Assembly: GCA_963746155.1 (NCBI GenBank)
Contig: CAVVAB010000012.1
Coordinates: 62,001 to 126,000 of the forward strand
Length of the DNA stretch: 64,000 nt
Direction of reading: 5' to 3'
DNA from: AC-32 sp963746155
GTDB taxonomy: Bacteria > Actinomycetota > Thermoleophilia > Gaiellales > Gaiellaceae
Shown: piece after piece, positions 16,488 to 24,762 of the stretch
Numbering within the stretch: the stretch's first letter is position 1
Layout: every line of letters begins with the position of its first letter
Position numbers and translations under genes: made by a program
Notes under the pieces: model-generated
Seen by the model: only the letters and a program-made list of their open reading frames with translations
The model's database searches: none
What the model was told of the DNA's origin: nothing

Positions 16488-17803
16488 AGCGCCTCCAAGT
16501 AACAGTCTGTTACTTGGTCGGGGTCGCGCTCGCGTTCCCGGCGCTTGCCTCGGCGCACGCGACGCTGACGCAGACGAAACCGTCGTTCGCCCAGCGCCTG
16601 CCGAGCTCGCCCAAGATCGTGATGCTCCAGTTCGACCAGAGCGTCGACGCGCTGCCGAACGCCATCACCGTCTACACGGCGAAGGGGCGCATCGTCTCCG
16701 GGAAGTCGAAGCCGGGCACCGACCGGCGGATCGTGACCGTGCCCGTCCACCACCTCGCGCGCGGCGCGTACACGGTCCGCTGGCGCGTGGTCTCGGCCGA
16801 CAGCCACGTCGTCGCCGGAGTCTTCACGTTCGGCGTTCGCCAGCGCGCACCGCCCGCGACCCAGGCGTTCGGCGCGTCCGGGCCGACGAACGAGGAGCAC
16901 GTCGTCCGCTGGCTCTACTTCCTCGCGCTCGCGCTGCTGATCGGAGGGCTCGGCTTCCGCCTGCTCGTCGTGCGCGGCCCGCTGCCGCCGAGGGCCGAGC
17001 GGCGCTTCTACTGGATCGTGGGCATCGGCGCGATGGGCGCGATCGAGGTCGGGGTCCTCGCGTTTCTGCTGCGGGCCGAGGACGCGCTGCAGCTCCCGTT
17101 CGTGGACTTTCTCTACGGCGACCTGTCGCCGCTCGCGGGCGGGACGCGCTTCGGCACCGCGTTCGTCGCGATGACGCTCGGGTTCGCGCTCGTGACCGCG
17201 CTCCTGTACCTCGCTTGGCTGACCGAGCGGACCTGGCTGCTCTGGGCCTGCTTCCTGCTCTCGCTCGGCTTCGCCTCCGGCCTCTCGCTCTCGGGCCACT
17301 CGGCCGTGGACGCCGGCTCGTCGCGGCTGTCGGAGTTCGCGGACTGGGCGCATCTGGCAGCCGCCTCGATGTGGGTGGGCGGGCTCCTCATGCTCGCGTT
17401 CGTCGTCTGGCCGACGGCGCCGGGGTTGCGCCGCGACGCCTTCATCCGCTTCTCGAAGCTCGCGACGTTGCTGATCGTCGTGCTGCTCTCGGCGGGCATC
17501 TACCTGAGCGTGATCCGGCTGCCGCACCTGGCCGACCTCTGGAACGAGCGCTACGGGCAGGTGCTGCTCGTCAAGCTCGCGCTTGTGTCGCTCGCGCTGC
17601 TCTGGGGCGCCGCGCACCACTTCCTCGTGCGGCCGGCGATCGAGCGGGGCGCGCCGCCGTTCTCAGGGCTACCGCGGAGCCTGATCGGCGAGAGCGCCGT
17701 CGGGATGGCGATCCTGCTCGTCGCCGCCGTGCTCGTCGAGTCGAGGCCGCCTCCGCAGCCGGTGCCGAGAGCGCCGGCCGCGCTGCACGCAGCCAAGCGC
17801 TAG
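16484..17803 (+). CDS. CopC-CopD fusion: copper-binding domain plus copper-transport membrane domain
   Basis: A 439-residue fusion. After a signal peptide ending ALASA, the mature chain would begin HATLTQTKPSF, the N-terminal His of CopC being the first copper ligand; the CopC fold continues through VVSADSHVVAGVFTFGV, which supplies further ligands. From about residue 135 follow eight hydrophobic helices of the CopD/YcnJ type (for example ADWAHLAAASMWVGGLLML). Such fusions are associated with copper uptake or handling in Gram-positives. The GTG start overlaps the upstream stop. A 23-bp palindrome lies in the signal-peptide codons, an unusual place for an operator. Confidence 0.85.
   Translation: MKRLQVTVCYLVGVALAFPALASAHATLTQTKPSFAQRLPSSPKIVMLQFDQSVDALPNAITVYTAKGRIVSGKSKPGTDRRIVTVPVHHLARGAYTVRWRVVSADSHVVAGVFTFGVRQRAPPATQAFGASGPTNEEHVVRWLYFLALALLIGGLGFRLLVVRGPLPPRAERRFYWIVGIGAMGAIEVGVLAFLLRAEDALQLPFVDFLYGDLSPLAGGTRFGTAFVAMTLGFALVTALLYLAWLTERTWLLWACFLLSLGFASGLSLSGHSAVDAGSSRLSEFADWAHLAAASMWVGGLLMLAFVVWPTAPGLRRDAFIRFSKLATLLIVVLLSAGIYLSVIRLPHLADLWNERYGQVLLVKLALVSLALLWGAAHHFLVRPAIERGAPPFSGLPRSLIGESAVGMAILLVAAVLVESRPPPQPVPRAPAALHAAKR
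16495..16517. promoter_or_regulatory. Perfect 23-bp palindrome within the CopC-CopD start
   Basis: CCAAGTAACAG and CTGTTACTTGG flank a central T and are exact reverse complements. The left arm is identical to that of the operator at 7268-7290. Here it falls 11-33 bp inside the coding sequence, in the signal peptide. It may bind the same repressor and act as a roadblock, or serve a promoter whose transcript starts further downstream. Confidence 0.55.
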
Positions 17804-17812
17804 CCTCGGCGC

Positions 17813-18829
17813 ATGCGATGGGCGATCTCCGGTGGCGCGGGCTTCCTCGGCCTGCACCTCGCGCGGCGCCTGCTCGCCGAGGGCGACGACGTGCGCACGC
17901 TCGACCTCGCGCCGCTCGACGACGAGGAGCTGGAGCGGGGGGCCGAGGAACTGCGCGGCGACGTCCGCGATCCGTCCGCCGCCGCCCGCCTGGTCGACGG
18001 CGCGGACGTGCTCGTCCACGCGGCCGCGGCCCTCCCGATCCAGGCCTCGCGCGAGGCGATCCGCTCAGTCAACGTGGACGGCGCCGCGGTCACGCTCACG
18101 GCCGCGCTGGAGGCGGGTGTTCGCCGCGCGATCCTGATCTCGTCGACGGCGGTCTACGGGATCCCGAAGCACCACCCGCTCCGCGAGGACGCGCCGCTCG
18201 TCGGCGTCGGCCACTACGGCGAGTCGAAGATCGAGGCCGAGCGGGTCGCACACCGCGTCGGGCGCCGCGGGCTCGAGGTGGTCGTCCTGCGCCCGAAGAC
18301 GTTCATCGGGCCCGAGCGGCTGGGCGTGTTCGAGATCCTCTTCGACTGGATCCGCGAGGGCAGGCGGATCCCGATCCTCGGCGACGGCTCGAACCGCTAC
18401 CAGCTGCTCGCGGTCGAGGATCTCGTCGACGCGACGCTGAGCTCGGCGGTCGCCGACGCGGCCGGGGAGACGTTCAACATCGGCGCCGCGGAGTTCGGCA
18501 CGGTCCGGGCCGACCTCGAGGGCCTGATCGCCCACGCCGGCTCGCGAAGCCGGCTGCGCCCGGTGCCCGCGCGGCCCGCGGAGCTCGCGCTGCGAGGGCT
18601 CGAGCTGGCGCGGCTCTCGCCGCTCGCCGAGTGGCACTACCGCACCGCGCACCGCGACTCGTACGTCGACGTCTCGAAGGCGGGCCGTGTGCTCGGCTTC
18701 GCTCCGCGGCTCTCGAACGAGCAGGCGCTCTGCGAGACCTACGACTGGTACCTGGAGAACCGCGAGCAGCTCGGCGGGGCGGGCGTCACGCACCGCGTCC
18801 CGTGGGATCAGCGCGCTCTCGGCTGCTGA
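17813..18829 (+). CDS. NAD-dependent epimerase/dehydratase family protein
   Basis: A 338-residue extended short-chain dehydrogenase. The Rossmann motif ISGGAGFLGLHLARRLL (GxxGxxG) opens the protein, DVRDPSAAARLV is the usual second strand-loop, and ILISSTAVYGIP plus HYGESK supply the Ser and YxxxK catalytic residues. Such enzymes epimerise or dehydrate nucleotide sugars or reduce sterol-like substrates. A hopanoid-associated epimerase (HpnA type) is conceivable given the upstream operon, but the sequence alone does not show it. Intact frame; convergent with the S8 protease gene, with a hairpin between them. Confidence 0.8.
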   Translation: MRWAISGGAGFLGLHLARRLLAEGDDVRTLDLAPLDDEELERGAEELRGDVRDPSAAARLVDGADVLVHAAAALPIQASREAIRSVNVDGAAVTLTAALEAGVRRAILISSTAVYGIPKHHPLREDAPLVGVGHYGESKIEAERVAHRVGRRGLEVVVLRPKTFIGPERLGVFEILFDWIREGRRIPILGDGSNRYQLLAVEDLVDATLSSAVADAAGETFNIGAAEFGTVRADLEGLIAHAGSRSRLRPVPARPAELALRGLELARLSPLAEWHYRTAHRDSYVDVSKAGRVLGFAPRLSNEQALCETYDWYLENREQLGGAGVTHRVPWDQRALGC

Positions 18830-18885
18830 ACGCCTCAGCTAGTGCGCCTCTTTGCCGACAGAGCGTTCGACCGGTCATTTCAGAC

Positions 18886-18912
18886 GGACGCACGGGCAGA
18901 GCCCGCACGTCC
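18886..18912. terminator. Bidirectional terminator-like hairpin
   Basis: An inverted repeat (GGACG then CGGGC / GCCCG then CGTCC around an AGA loop, with a 2-base internal mismatch) lies between two convergent genes, the epimerase and the S8 protease. No T run follows on either side, as is common in high-GC actinobacteria. The placement is the main support. Confidence 0.45.
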
Positions 18913-18937
18913 TGAGGACGGCATCGCAAGCGACGCC

Positions 18938-20617
18938 TTAGTCGTCGTCGCCGGAGTCGTCGTCCTGCAGCACGTCGCTCCAGGAGACATCCGACCAGGA
19001 CACGTCTGACCAGGAGACGTCGCTCCAGGACACGTCCGACCAGGAGACGTCAGACCACGAGACGACCGACCAGGCTGCGCCCGCCCAGCCGTCGTTCCAC
19101 GAGACGGTGTCCCAGGTGGGCGACGCCTTGACCGCCGCGAGCCAGGCCTCGTCGTCGAAGACGAGGCCTGGCTCGGACGGATCGGCGACCAGGAACGAGT
19201 CGAGCGCGAGATTGGGGTTCGGGGGCCTGTGCGCATCAGCGGCGTCCGGGGCGTAGACCTCCCCGACGCCGGCCGCGAGTGAGCGCACCTTCCAGAGATC
19301 CCGCGCGCCGAGCATGAGGGCGCCCTTGACGCAGTCGGGCGACAGGCGGGGGTTGAGCGCCAGCAGGTCGGCCGCGACTCCGGCCACGATCGGCGCGGAG
19401 AGCGAGGTGCCCGAGAGCGTCATGTACGTGCCGGTCGAGGTTCGGATCACCTGGCCTGAGCGGCCCCGGCTCGCAAGCGTGGAGCCGCTCGGAACGGGCC
19501 CGGTGATCGCGCGCCCGGGAGCGGCCAGCTCGGGCTTGGCGAATCCGTCGTAGGTGTAGCCCCACGAAGACCAGTTGGGAACCGTCGCCCGGCCGGGGCT
19601 GGCCGAGCCGTGCAGATCGAGTGCGCCGACGGTGATCACGAACGGGTCGTTCGCAGGCGCGTAGCCCATCCGCACGGGGCGGTGCGAGCTCTTTCCGTCG
19701 TTGCCGGCGGACGTCACGACGACGACGCCGGAGAACCACAGCTTCTCGACGGCCTTGTCGAGCGGGTCCCAGCGGAAGCTGGAGATCGTCGAGGAGTGGA
19801 GCGAGAAGTTCGCGACGCGAATGCCGTACCGCTCCTTGTTGCGGAAGATCCAGTCCGCGGCGCGGATCACGTCGCTCGTTCGCGCCATGCCCTTGTCGTC
19901 CATGACGTCGAGCGAGACGATCCCGGCCGCCGGCGCCGCGCCGGGGTAGCGGCGCGCGGATCCCGCAGCCAGGCCGGCCACCATCGTCCCGTGGCCGAAG
20001 CCGTCGCCTCGCGAGTTGTTCGGGAGCGACGTCAGGTTCACCGCGGCGAGGACGCGGTCGCCGAAGTCCGTGCGGCTCGCGTCGATTCCGGAGTCGACGA
20101 ACGCAATCGTCGGCGCGTCGCCGCCCGGGTCGAGGCCGCCGAGCCCCACCGCGCGCTGCCAGAGCTCGCCCTGCCCGCCCTGCGAGGGGCCGAAGTCCCT
20201 CGCCCGGTCGAGGACGACCGAGTGGTCGGGCGTGATCACGAGGCCCGGCAGCGCCGCGAGCCGGGGCAGATACCCCGCGCGGATCTGGCCGGCCACCCCA
20301 CCGACCAGACCGAGCTTGGAGCTCGCGGCGCCGTACCGGTCGAGCGCGCGCTCAGCATCGAGGGTTCCGTCAGAGCTGCGGACGATCACCCCAACCGAGG
20401 CGTTCGGATGCGTGCGCGCGGCGCGGACGAGCGACGGAGCGAGATAGCTCGCCTGCGAAGAATGCGAGGCGCCGCCGCGGGCAGTTGCCGTCAGCGGCGC
20501 CACGAGCGCGAGCAGGAGCAGAGCGATGAGCCCGTGTCGAACGCCCGGTCGAGCCGTCCAGGGCACGTCGATTCGAAAGCCGCCGCAGAACCCCCCGCCC
20601 ATTGTCCGCACCCCCAT
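18938..20617 (-). CDS. Secreted subtilisin-like (S8) protease with C-terminal WSDVS repeats
   Basis: About 559 residues from ATG 20617, which has AAAGGGG just upstream; in-frame TTG codons further up are less likely. A hydrophobic signal (GLIALLLLALVAPLTATA) is followed by an I9-like propeptide (VIVRSSDGTLDAERALDRYG) and the peptidase domain. The catalytic triad is complete: Asp in IAFVDSGID, His in GHGTMVAGLAAG and Ser in SGTSLSAPIVAG. After the catalytic domain, near-perfect copies of the pentapeptide S-W-S-D-V occur in tandem before an acidic end (LQDDDSGDDD). The repeat tail may serve in surface retention or Ca binding. Intact frame. Confidence 0.92.
   Translation of the reverse strand: MGVRTMGGGFCGGFRIDVPWTARPGVRHGLIALLLLALVAPLTATARGGASHSSQASYLAPSLVRAARTHPNASVGVIVRSSDGTLDAERALDRYGAASSKLGLVGGVAGQIRAGYLPRLAALPGLVITPDHSVVLDRARDFGPSQGGQGELWQRAVGLGGLDPGGDAPTIAFVDSGIDASRTDFGDRVLAAVNLTSLPNNSRGDGFGHGTMVAGLAAGSARRYPGAAPAAGIVSLDVMDDKGMARTSDVIRAADWIFRNKERYGIRVANFSLHSSTISSFRWDPLDKAVEKLWFSGVVVVTSAGNDGKSSHRPVRMGYAPANDPFVITVGALDLHGSASPGRATVPNWSSWGYTYDGFAKPELAAPGRAITGPVPSGSTLASRGRSGQVIRTSTGTYMTLSGTSLSAPIVAGVAADLLALNPRLSPDCVKGALMLGARDLWKVRSLAAGVGEVYAPDAADAHRPPNPNLALDSFLVADPSEPGLVFDDEAWLAAVKASPTWDTVSWNDGWAGAAWSVVSWSDVSWSDVSWSDVSWSDVSWSDVSWSDVLQDDDSGDDD
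18965..19070 (-). repeat. 15-bp tandem repeat encoding WSDVS pentapeptides
   Basis: About seven 15-bp units (variants of GACGTCNGACCAGGA as read on the plus strand) encode the C-terminal S-W-S-D-V repeats of the S8 protease. Copies differ mainly at third codon positions (tcc/tcg/tct), so the peptide is conserved while the DNA drifts, which indicates selection on the protein. Confidence 0.85.
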
Positions 20618-20772
20618 GAACCCCTTTCCAGATCCGGGTTTCCTCGTCGCCCGAAAGTGCTCTGAACCTATGTGCAATCCGATATCCGCCTATCACCCTG
20701 AAAGGGGAGTTGCGCGAGATTCACTCGTTCGAGGGATCCAGAACCGAGGATCCGGCCTCGTCGCCGACGAGG

Positions 20773-21438
20773 TCAGCCGAGCAGCTGGGCGAGACGCGTC
20801 GCGTAGGCGGGTGCGGTCGGCTCGTCCTCGTGCTTGAAGTAGCAGTAGACGCGAACGCCGTCCTCGAGCAGGGGCCGTAGCCGTCCGGCCCACGCGGCGA
20901 GGGCGGCGTCGTCGTACGGGGGCTCGCGCAGCCGCAGGTAGCGGAAGGGCGCGTCGGCCTCGAGCGAGTTCACCCGCACAGGGATCTCGGCGTCGGCCCA
21001 CGAGTCGTGCCGAAACTCGAACGCGACCTCGAGCTCCGGGTCGAGCGTGTCGAGCAGGAGCCGCAGCATCCCGTCGTCGCGCGGCCGCGTGGGCGGGAAC
21101 TGGCAGAGAACCGGGCCGAGCCGGTCGCCGAGCTCGCGTACGCGTTCGCAGAAGGTGCCGATGAGCTCGAGCCCGCCAAAGTGTGTGATCCGGCGGCTCA
21201 TCTTGACCGCGAAGCGAAAGCCGGGCGGCGTCTTCCCGGCCCACGCCCGCATCTGCTCCTCGGAGGGAAGCTTGTAGAACGTCGCGTTCAGCTCGACCGA
21301 CGGAAGCCGCTCGGAGTAGAGCCGCAGGAAGTCGGCCGGCCTCGATCCCTCCGGGTAGAAGTCGCCGCGCCAGGTCGGGTAGGAAAACCCGGAGGTGCCG
21401 ACATACAGCCTCGCTACACTCGCCGCCGTGGCAGTCAT
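20773..21438 (-). CDS. DUF72 family protein (YecE-like TIM barrel)
   Basis: A 221-residue DUF72 protein. Signature blocks are present: YVGTSGFSYPTWRGDFYP at the N-terminus, SVELNATFYKLPSEEQMRAWAG, FRFAVKMSRRITH, LCQFPPT and a C-terminal VYCYFKHEDEPTAP. The fold is a TIM barrel of unknown enzymatic role, sometimes near iron-sulfur or nuclease genes. The ATG at 21438 overlaps the thyX ATG on the other strand within the palindromic CATG, leaving no separate promoter space between the two start codons. Confidence 0.86.
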   Translation of the reverse strand: MTATAASVARLYVGTSGFSYPTWRGDFYPEGSRPADFLRLYSERLPSVELNATFYKLPSEEQMRAWAGKTPPGFRFAVKMSRRITHFGGLELIGTFCERVRELGDRLGPVLCQFPPTRPRDDGMLRLLLDTLDPELEVAFEFRHDSWADAEIPVRVNSLEADAPFRYLRLREPPYDDAALAAWAGRLRPLLEDGVRVYCYFKHEDEPTAPAYATRLAQLLG

Positions 21439-22135
21439 GCCCGAAGTGATACCGGACAACACCGTGAGGGTCCTCGACCACGGCTTCGTCCGGCTCGACG
21501 ACGCGATGGCCGACGACCTCTCGGTGGTGAACGGCGCGCGTGTCAGCTTCGCCCGGCACAAGGACGCGATGGACGAGTCCGACGAGGGCCTGATCCGCTT
21601 CCTGATGCGCGACCGGCACGGCACGCCGTTCGAGCACAACTCGTTCCGTTTCCACATTCGCTGCCCGATCTTCGTCGCGCGCGAGTGGATGCGGCACCGC
21701 GTCGGGTCGTTCAACGAGTTCAGCCTCCGATACGCCCGCGCAACCGACGACTTCTACGTCCCCGAGGCCGACGACGTGCGGAGCCAGGTCGGCAAGCCGG
21801 GCGCCTACTCGTTCGAGCCCGTCTCCGACGAGGTCGCCGAGGCCACGCGCGAAAAGTTGCAGGCCGTCTACGACGCGGCCTACCAGGCGTACGAGGAGCT
21901 CGTCGAGCTCGGCGTGGCCCGCGAGCTAGCGCGCTGCGCGCTTCCGGTCGGCGCCTACACCGAGTTCTACTGGACGATCAACGCCCGCTCGCTGATGAAC
22001 TTCCTCTCGCTGCGGAACTCCGAGACCGCGCAGCGCGAGATCCGCCGCTACGCGCAGGCGTGCGAGCTGTTCCTCGAGCAGCTGATGCCGGTCACCTACG
22101 CAGCCTTCGTGGCCGGCGGCCGCGTCTCGCCCTAG
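21437..22135 (+). CDS. thyX: Flavin-dependent thymidylate synthase ThyX
   Basis: About 232 residues; makes dTMP from dUMP using FAD, NADPH and methylene-tetrahydrofolate. The ThyX motif RHRVGSFNEFSLRY (RHRx7S) is intact, preceded by FEHNSFRFHIRCPIFVAREW. The C-terminal part keeps RCALPVGAYTEFYWTINARSLMNF. The start is taken at ATG 21437; an in-frame GTG at 21428 is possible. No Shine-Dalgarno sequence is evident, so the message may be leaderless. Intact frame; it converges on the rskA-like gene with a 4-bp overlap of stops. Confidence 0.95.
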   Translation: MPEVIPDNTVRVLDHGFVRLDDAMADDLSVVNGARVSFARHKDAMDESDEGLIRFLMRDRHGTPFEHNSFRFHIRCPIFVAREWMRHRVGSFNEFSLRYARATDDFYVPEADDVRSQVGKPGAYSFEPVSDEVAEATREKLQAVYDAAYQAYEELVELGVARELARCALPVGAYTEFYWTINARSLMNFLSLRNSETAQREIRRYAQACELFLEQLMPVTYAAFVAGGRVSP

Positions 22136-22752
22136 ACGCTTCCCTTCCTGAACCACTTCAGCACGACCGGCTGCGCGTTGCTGTTCCGTACGTGCCGGGT
22201 GACCACCCAGCCGTCGTAGCGGCTCGCTTCGTAGGGCGCGTTCAGCCGTACCGTCACGGTCTTCTTGCCCATCGCGAAGGTCCCGCAACTCGCGACCGGC
22301 TTTCTGTTCCTCGTCAGGAACATCTCGTAGTACGCGCGCTTGGGCAGCGCGGGGAGGTTTCGCACGACGAGCTTGAGAGGCCAGTTTCCGCTGGTGTCAC
22401 GACTCTCCCACGAAACCGTTCCCGAGGCGTTCGGGGCCGCCTTCGTCCCGTGCATGGTGACCGATCCCAGCGCATCGAACTGCTCGTTCTGACGGTTGCC
22501 GGCCCAGTAGCCGGCCGTGAGCGCGACCAGGGCGATCGCAGCGGCAAGTGCAAGCAACGCTCCGGTGCGGCGCCGGGGCAGGCCGACGACGTGGTGGCCG
22601 GTCGGCTCGGCGTCCGGCTCGAGGAGCGCCGGCGGCAGCTCGGGCGGCGGCCCGGCGAAGACGAGCATCTGATGCACGCGCTCGAGCCGGACGCGCTCCT
22701 GCTCGTCCATGTCGTCGCCGACCAGCTCGCGGAAGTCCGGGGGCTGAGTCAT
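22132..22752 (-). CDS. Anti-sigma-K-factor RskA-like protein
   Basis: A 206-residue single-pass membrane protein: a cytoplasmic N-terminal region, one helix (TGALLALAAAIALVALTAGYWAG) and an external RskA-type domain (SVTMHGTKAAP, LPALPKRAYYEMFLTRNRKPVASCGTF). RskA proteins sequester the cognate ECF sigma factor and release it upon regulated proteolysis. The ATG overlaps the sigma factor stop, the standard pairing. The usual N-terminal zinc-binding HxxxCxxC motif is not visible (there is a short acidic DDMDEQERVRLERVHQML instead), so sigma binding would be of the zinc-free type. Confidence 0.83.
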   Translation of the reverse strand: MTQPPDFRELVGDDMDEQERVRLERVHQMLVFAGPPPELPPALLEPDAEPTGHHVVGLPRRRTGALLALAAAIALVALTAGYWAGNRQNEQFDALGSVTMHGTKAAPNASGTVSWESRDTSGNWPLKLVVRNLPALPKRAYYEMFLTRNRKPVASCGTFAMGKKTVTVRLNAPYEASRYDGWVVTRHVRNSNAQPVVLKWFRKGSV

Positions 22753-23357
22753 CCCAGCTCCTCCAAGAGGTCGCCGAGGCGGGAGAGGGCGGCGCGGGTC
22801 CGGGTCTTGACGGTCCCGAGCGGGATGTCGAGGAACTCGGCCACCTCGGACTGGGAGAGGCCACTCCAGTACGCGAGCTCGATCACCGTGCGCTGGCTCT
22901 CCGGGAGATCCTCGAGGGCGCGGTGGACGCGCCAGGAGACCCAGTCGGCCTCGGCGAGCTCGGGTGGCCCGGCCTCCGCGGACTCCGTCTCCGGTGTCTC
23001 GACGGGAGGCTCGGTGCGCGCCCGGCTGCGGTCGACGATCGCGTTCCGCGCGACCGCGTAGAGCCAGGGGCCGCCGGGGCCGCGCTCGGGCTTGTAGCTC
23101 CGGGCCGCGCGCCAGACCGAGGCGAAGGTCTCCTGAACGGCGTCCTCGGCCCGGCCGCGGTCGCCGAGGCGGCGCAGTGCGAGGCCGAACATGGGTCGAG
23201 CGTAGCGGCGGTAGAGGACCTCGAAGGCGTCAGCGTCGCCGTCACCGGTCCGCTGGATCAGCTCGCCGTCGGATGCCTCGTTCACCCCCACGGGGCGAAT
23301 CGTCTCGTTTACCGCCGGAGTGGGCAAGCCCCGACCCGCTTCGATTGCGAGTTCCAT
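22749..23357 (-). CDS. ECF RNA polymerase sigma factor (SigK-like)
   Basis: A 202-residue ECF sigma factor with region 2 (FEVLYRRYARPMFGLALRRL, AEDAVQETFASVWRAARSY) and region 4 (LPESQRTVIELAYWSGLSQ then VAEFLDIPLGTVKTRTRAAL). No extra C-terminal domain. It precedes and overlaps the RskA-like anti-sigma gene, implying autoregulated control of an envelope or redox regulon. The start at ATG 23357 gives an N-terminal extension of about 28 residues; an internal start near VNEASDGELI is possible. Intact frame. Confidence 0.9.
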   Translation of the reverse strand: MELAIEAGRGLPTPAVNETIRPVGVNEASDGELIQRTGDGDADAFEVLYRRYARPMFGLALRRLGDRGRAEDAVQETFASVWRAARSYKPERGPGGPWLYAVARNAIVDRSRARTEPPVETPETESAEAGPPELAEADWVSWRVHRALEDLPESQRTVIELAYWSGLSQSEVAEFLDIPLGTVKTRTRAALSRLGDLLEELG

Positions 23358-23366
23358 CGCATGGTT

Positions 23367-24026
23367 TTACGGCCGCTGCGCCCGTGTGGATTGGAGGAGA
23401 CGGCCGCCGTCGACGACGAGCGTCGTCCCGGTGACGAAGTCCGCGGCGGCCAGGTAGACGACCGCGCCGGCCACGTCCTCGGGCGAGCCGATGCGGCCGA
23501 GAAGCGTCTCCGCCGCGCGCCGCTCCTCCTGCCCCGCCTCGACGGCGACCGAGCCGGGCGCGATCCCGCAGACCCGGATCTCGGGCGCGAGCGCGCGGGC
23601 GAGCACGCGCGTCAGCATCGCCTGGGCCGCCTTGGCCGCGCAGTGGGCCGCGAAGGACGGCCACGGCTGGTAGGCGGCGACGTCCTCGATCATCACCACG
23701 CAGCCACGCGAGGCCCTGAGGTGCGGGACGGCCGCCTGGGTGACGAAGAAGCTCCCCTTCGCCGTCGCGCCGAACGCGGCGTCCCAGTCGGCCTCCGTCA
23801 GCTCCTCGACGGTCGCGGGAGCGAAGCCCTCGCCGGCCGCGTTCACGAGCAGGTCGAGCCCGCCGAGCTCTGCGGCCGCGGTCTCCACGAGCGCTCGAGC
23901 CTGCTCGACGCTCGCGACGTCGCCGTCCGCGCGGCCGGCCGCCTTCACCGACCAGCCCTCCCGCTCCAGGCGCGCCGCGATCGCCGACCCGACGCGGCCG
24001 GTCCCTCCGGTGACGAGCGCCCTCAC
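23367..24026 (-). CDS. Short-chain dehydrogenase/reductase, pteridine-reductase-like
   Basis: A 219-residue SDR. The cofactor motif reads VTGGTGRVGSAIAARL, matching the TGx3RxG variant typical of pteridine reductases. NAAG and the C-terminal IAPGSVAVEAG are standard. The catalytic position that is normally YxxxK reads HCAAK, so the Tyr is replaced by His; the enzyme may therefore be altered in activity or specificity. The start is GTG 24026. It lies just downstream of sodA on the same strand, and a folate-pathway gene (folE2) is 2 kb away, which would suit a dihydropteridine reductase role, though this is inference. Confidence 0.72.
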   Translation of the reverse strand: MRALVTGGTGRVGSAIAARLEREGWSVKAAGRADGDVASVEQARALVETAAAELGGLDLLVNAAGEGFAPATVEELTEADWDAAFGATAKGSFFVTQAAVPHLRASRGCVVMIEDVAAYQPWPSFAAHCAAKAAQAMLTRVLARALAPEIRVCGIAPGSVAVEAGQEERRAAETLLGRIGSPEDVAGAVVYLAAADFVTGTTLVVDGGRLLQSTRAQRP

Positions 24027-24030
24027 GCCT

Positions 24031-24660
24031 CTACGTGGCCGGCGCGCCCACCTCCGCGACGGCGCGGTCGAAGCGCTCGGCGACGGCGTCCCAGTTGACG
24101 ACGTTCCACCAGGCGCCCAGGTAGTCGGGCCGCCTGTTCTGGTACTTGAGGTAGTAGGCGTGCTCCCAGACGTCGATGCCCAGGATCGGCACGTCGTCGG
24201 TCAAGGATCGGCGAGTCCTGGTTCGGCGTCGAGTAGACCGCGAGCCCGGTGCCGTCGTGCACGAGCCACGTCCAGCCCGACCCGAAGCGCTTCACGCCGG
24301 TGTCGTTGACGAGCTGCTTGAGCTCGTCGAGCGAGCCGAACGTCGCGTCGATCGCCTCTGCGAGCGCCCCGCCGGCGCGCCGCCGCCGTCCGGGCCCATG
24401 ATCTCCCAGAAGAGCGAGTGGTTCGCGTGGCCGCCCGCGTTGTTGCGCACGGCGGCCTGCTTGTCCTCGGGGAGGACCTCCAGGTTCGTCAGCACGTGCT
24501 CGATCGGCTTGTCCGCGAGCGGCGTGCCGTCGAGCGCTGCGTTGGCGTTGTCCACGTAGGCCTGGTGGTGCTTGTCGTGGTGGACGCGCATCGTCTGCTC
24601 GTCGATGTGCGGCTCGAGCGCGTCGTAGTCGTAGGGAAGCGGTGGAACCTCGAACGCCAT
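24031..24660 (-). CDS. sodA: Superoxide dismutase (Fe/Mn), frameshifted in this sequence
   Basis: A classical Fe/Mn SOD of about 209 residues. The N-terminus LPPLPYDYDALEPHIDEQTM and the metal site HHDKHHQAYVDN, followed by GGHANHSLFWEIMGP, are intact. The frame slips near 24370 (after PDGGGAPAG) and again near 24200 (after NQDSPIL), where an extra A is seen on the plus strand; the remaining parts (FGSLDELKQLVNDTGVKRF, GIDVWEHAYYLKYQNRR, NVVNWDAVAERF) read well in the other frames and supply the Asp and last His ligand. Probably a functional gene with two sequencing errors. Divergent from a second, unusual SOD. Confidence 0.88.
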
Positions 24661-24762
24661 GTCTGGCTCCTCTCTCGGCGTGGGCCTTCGAGGCTACCGC
24701 CTTTGGCCCCGACCGCGCGGGATATGCTCAGCCGTCCCGCGTTTCTCGAAAGGAGTCGCAAG

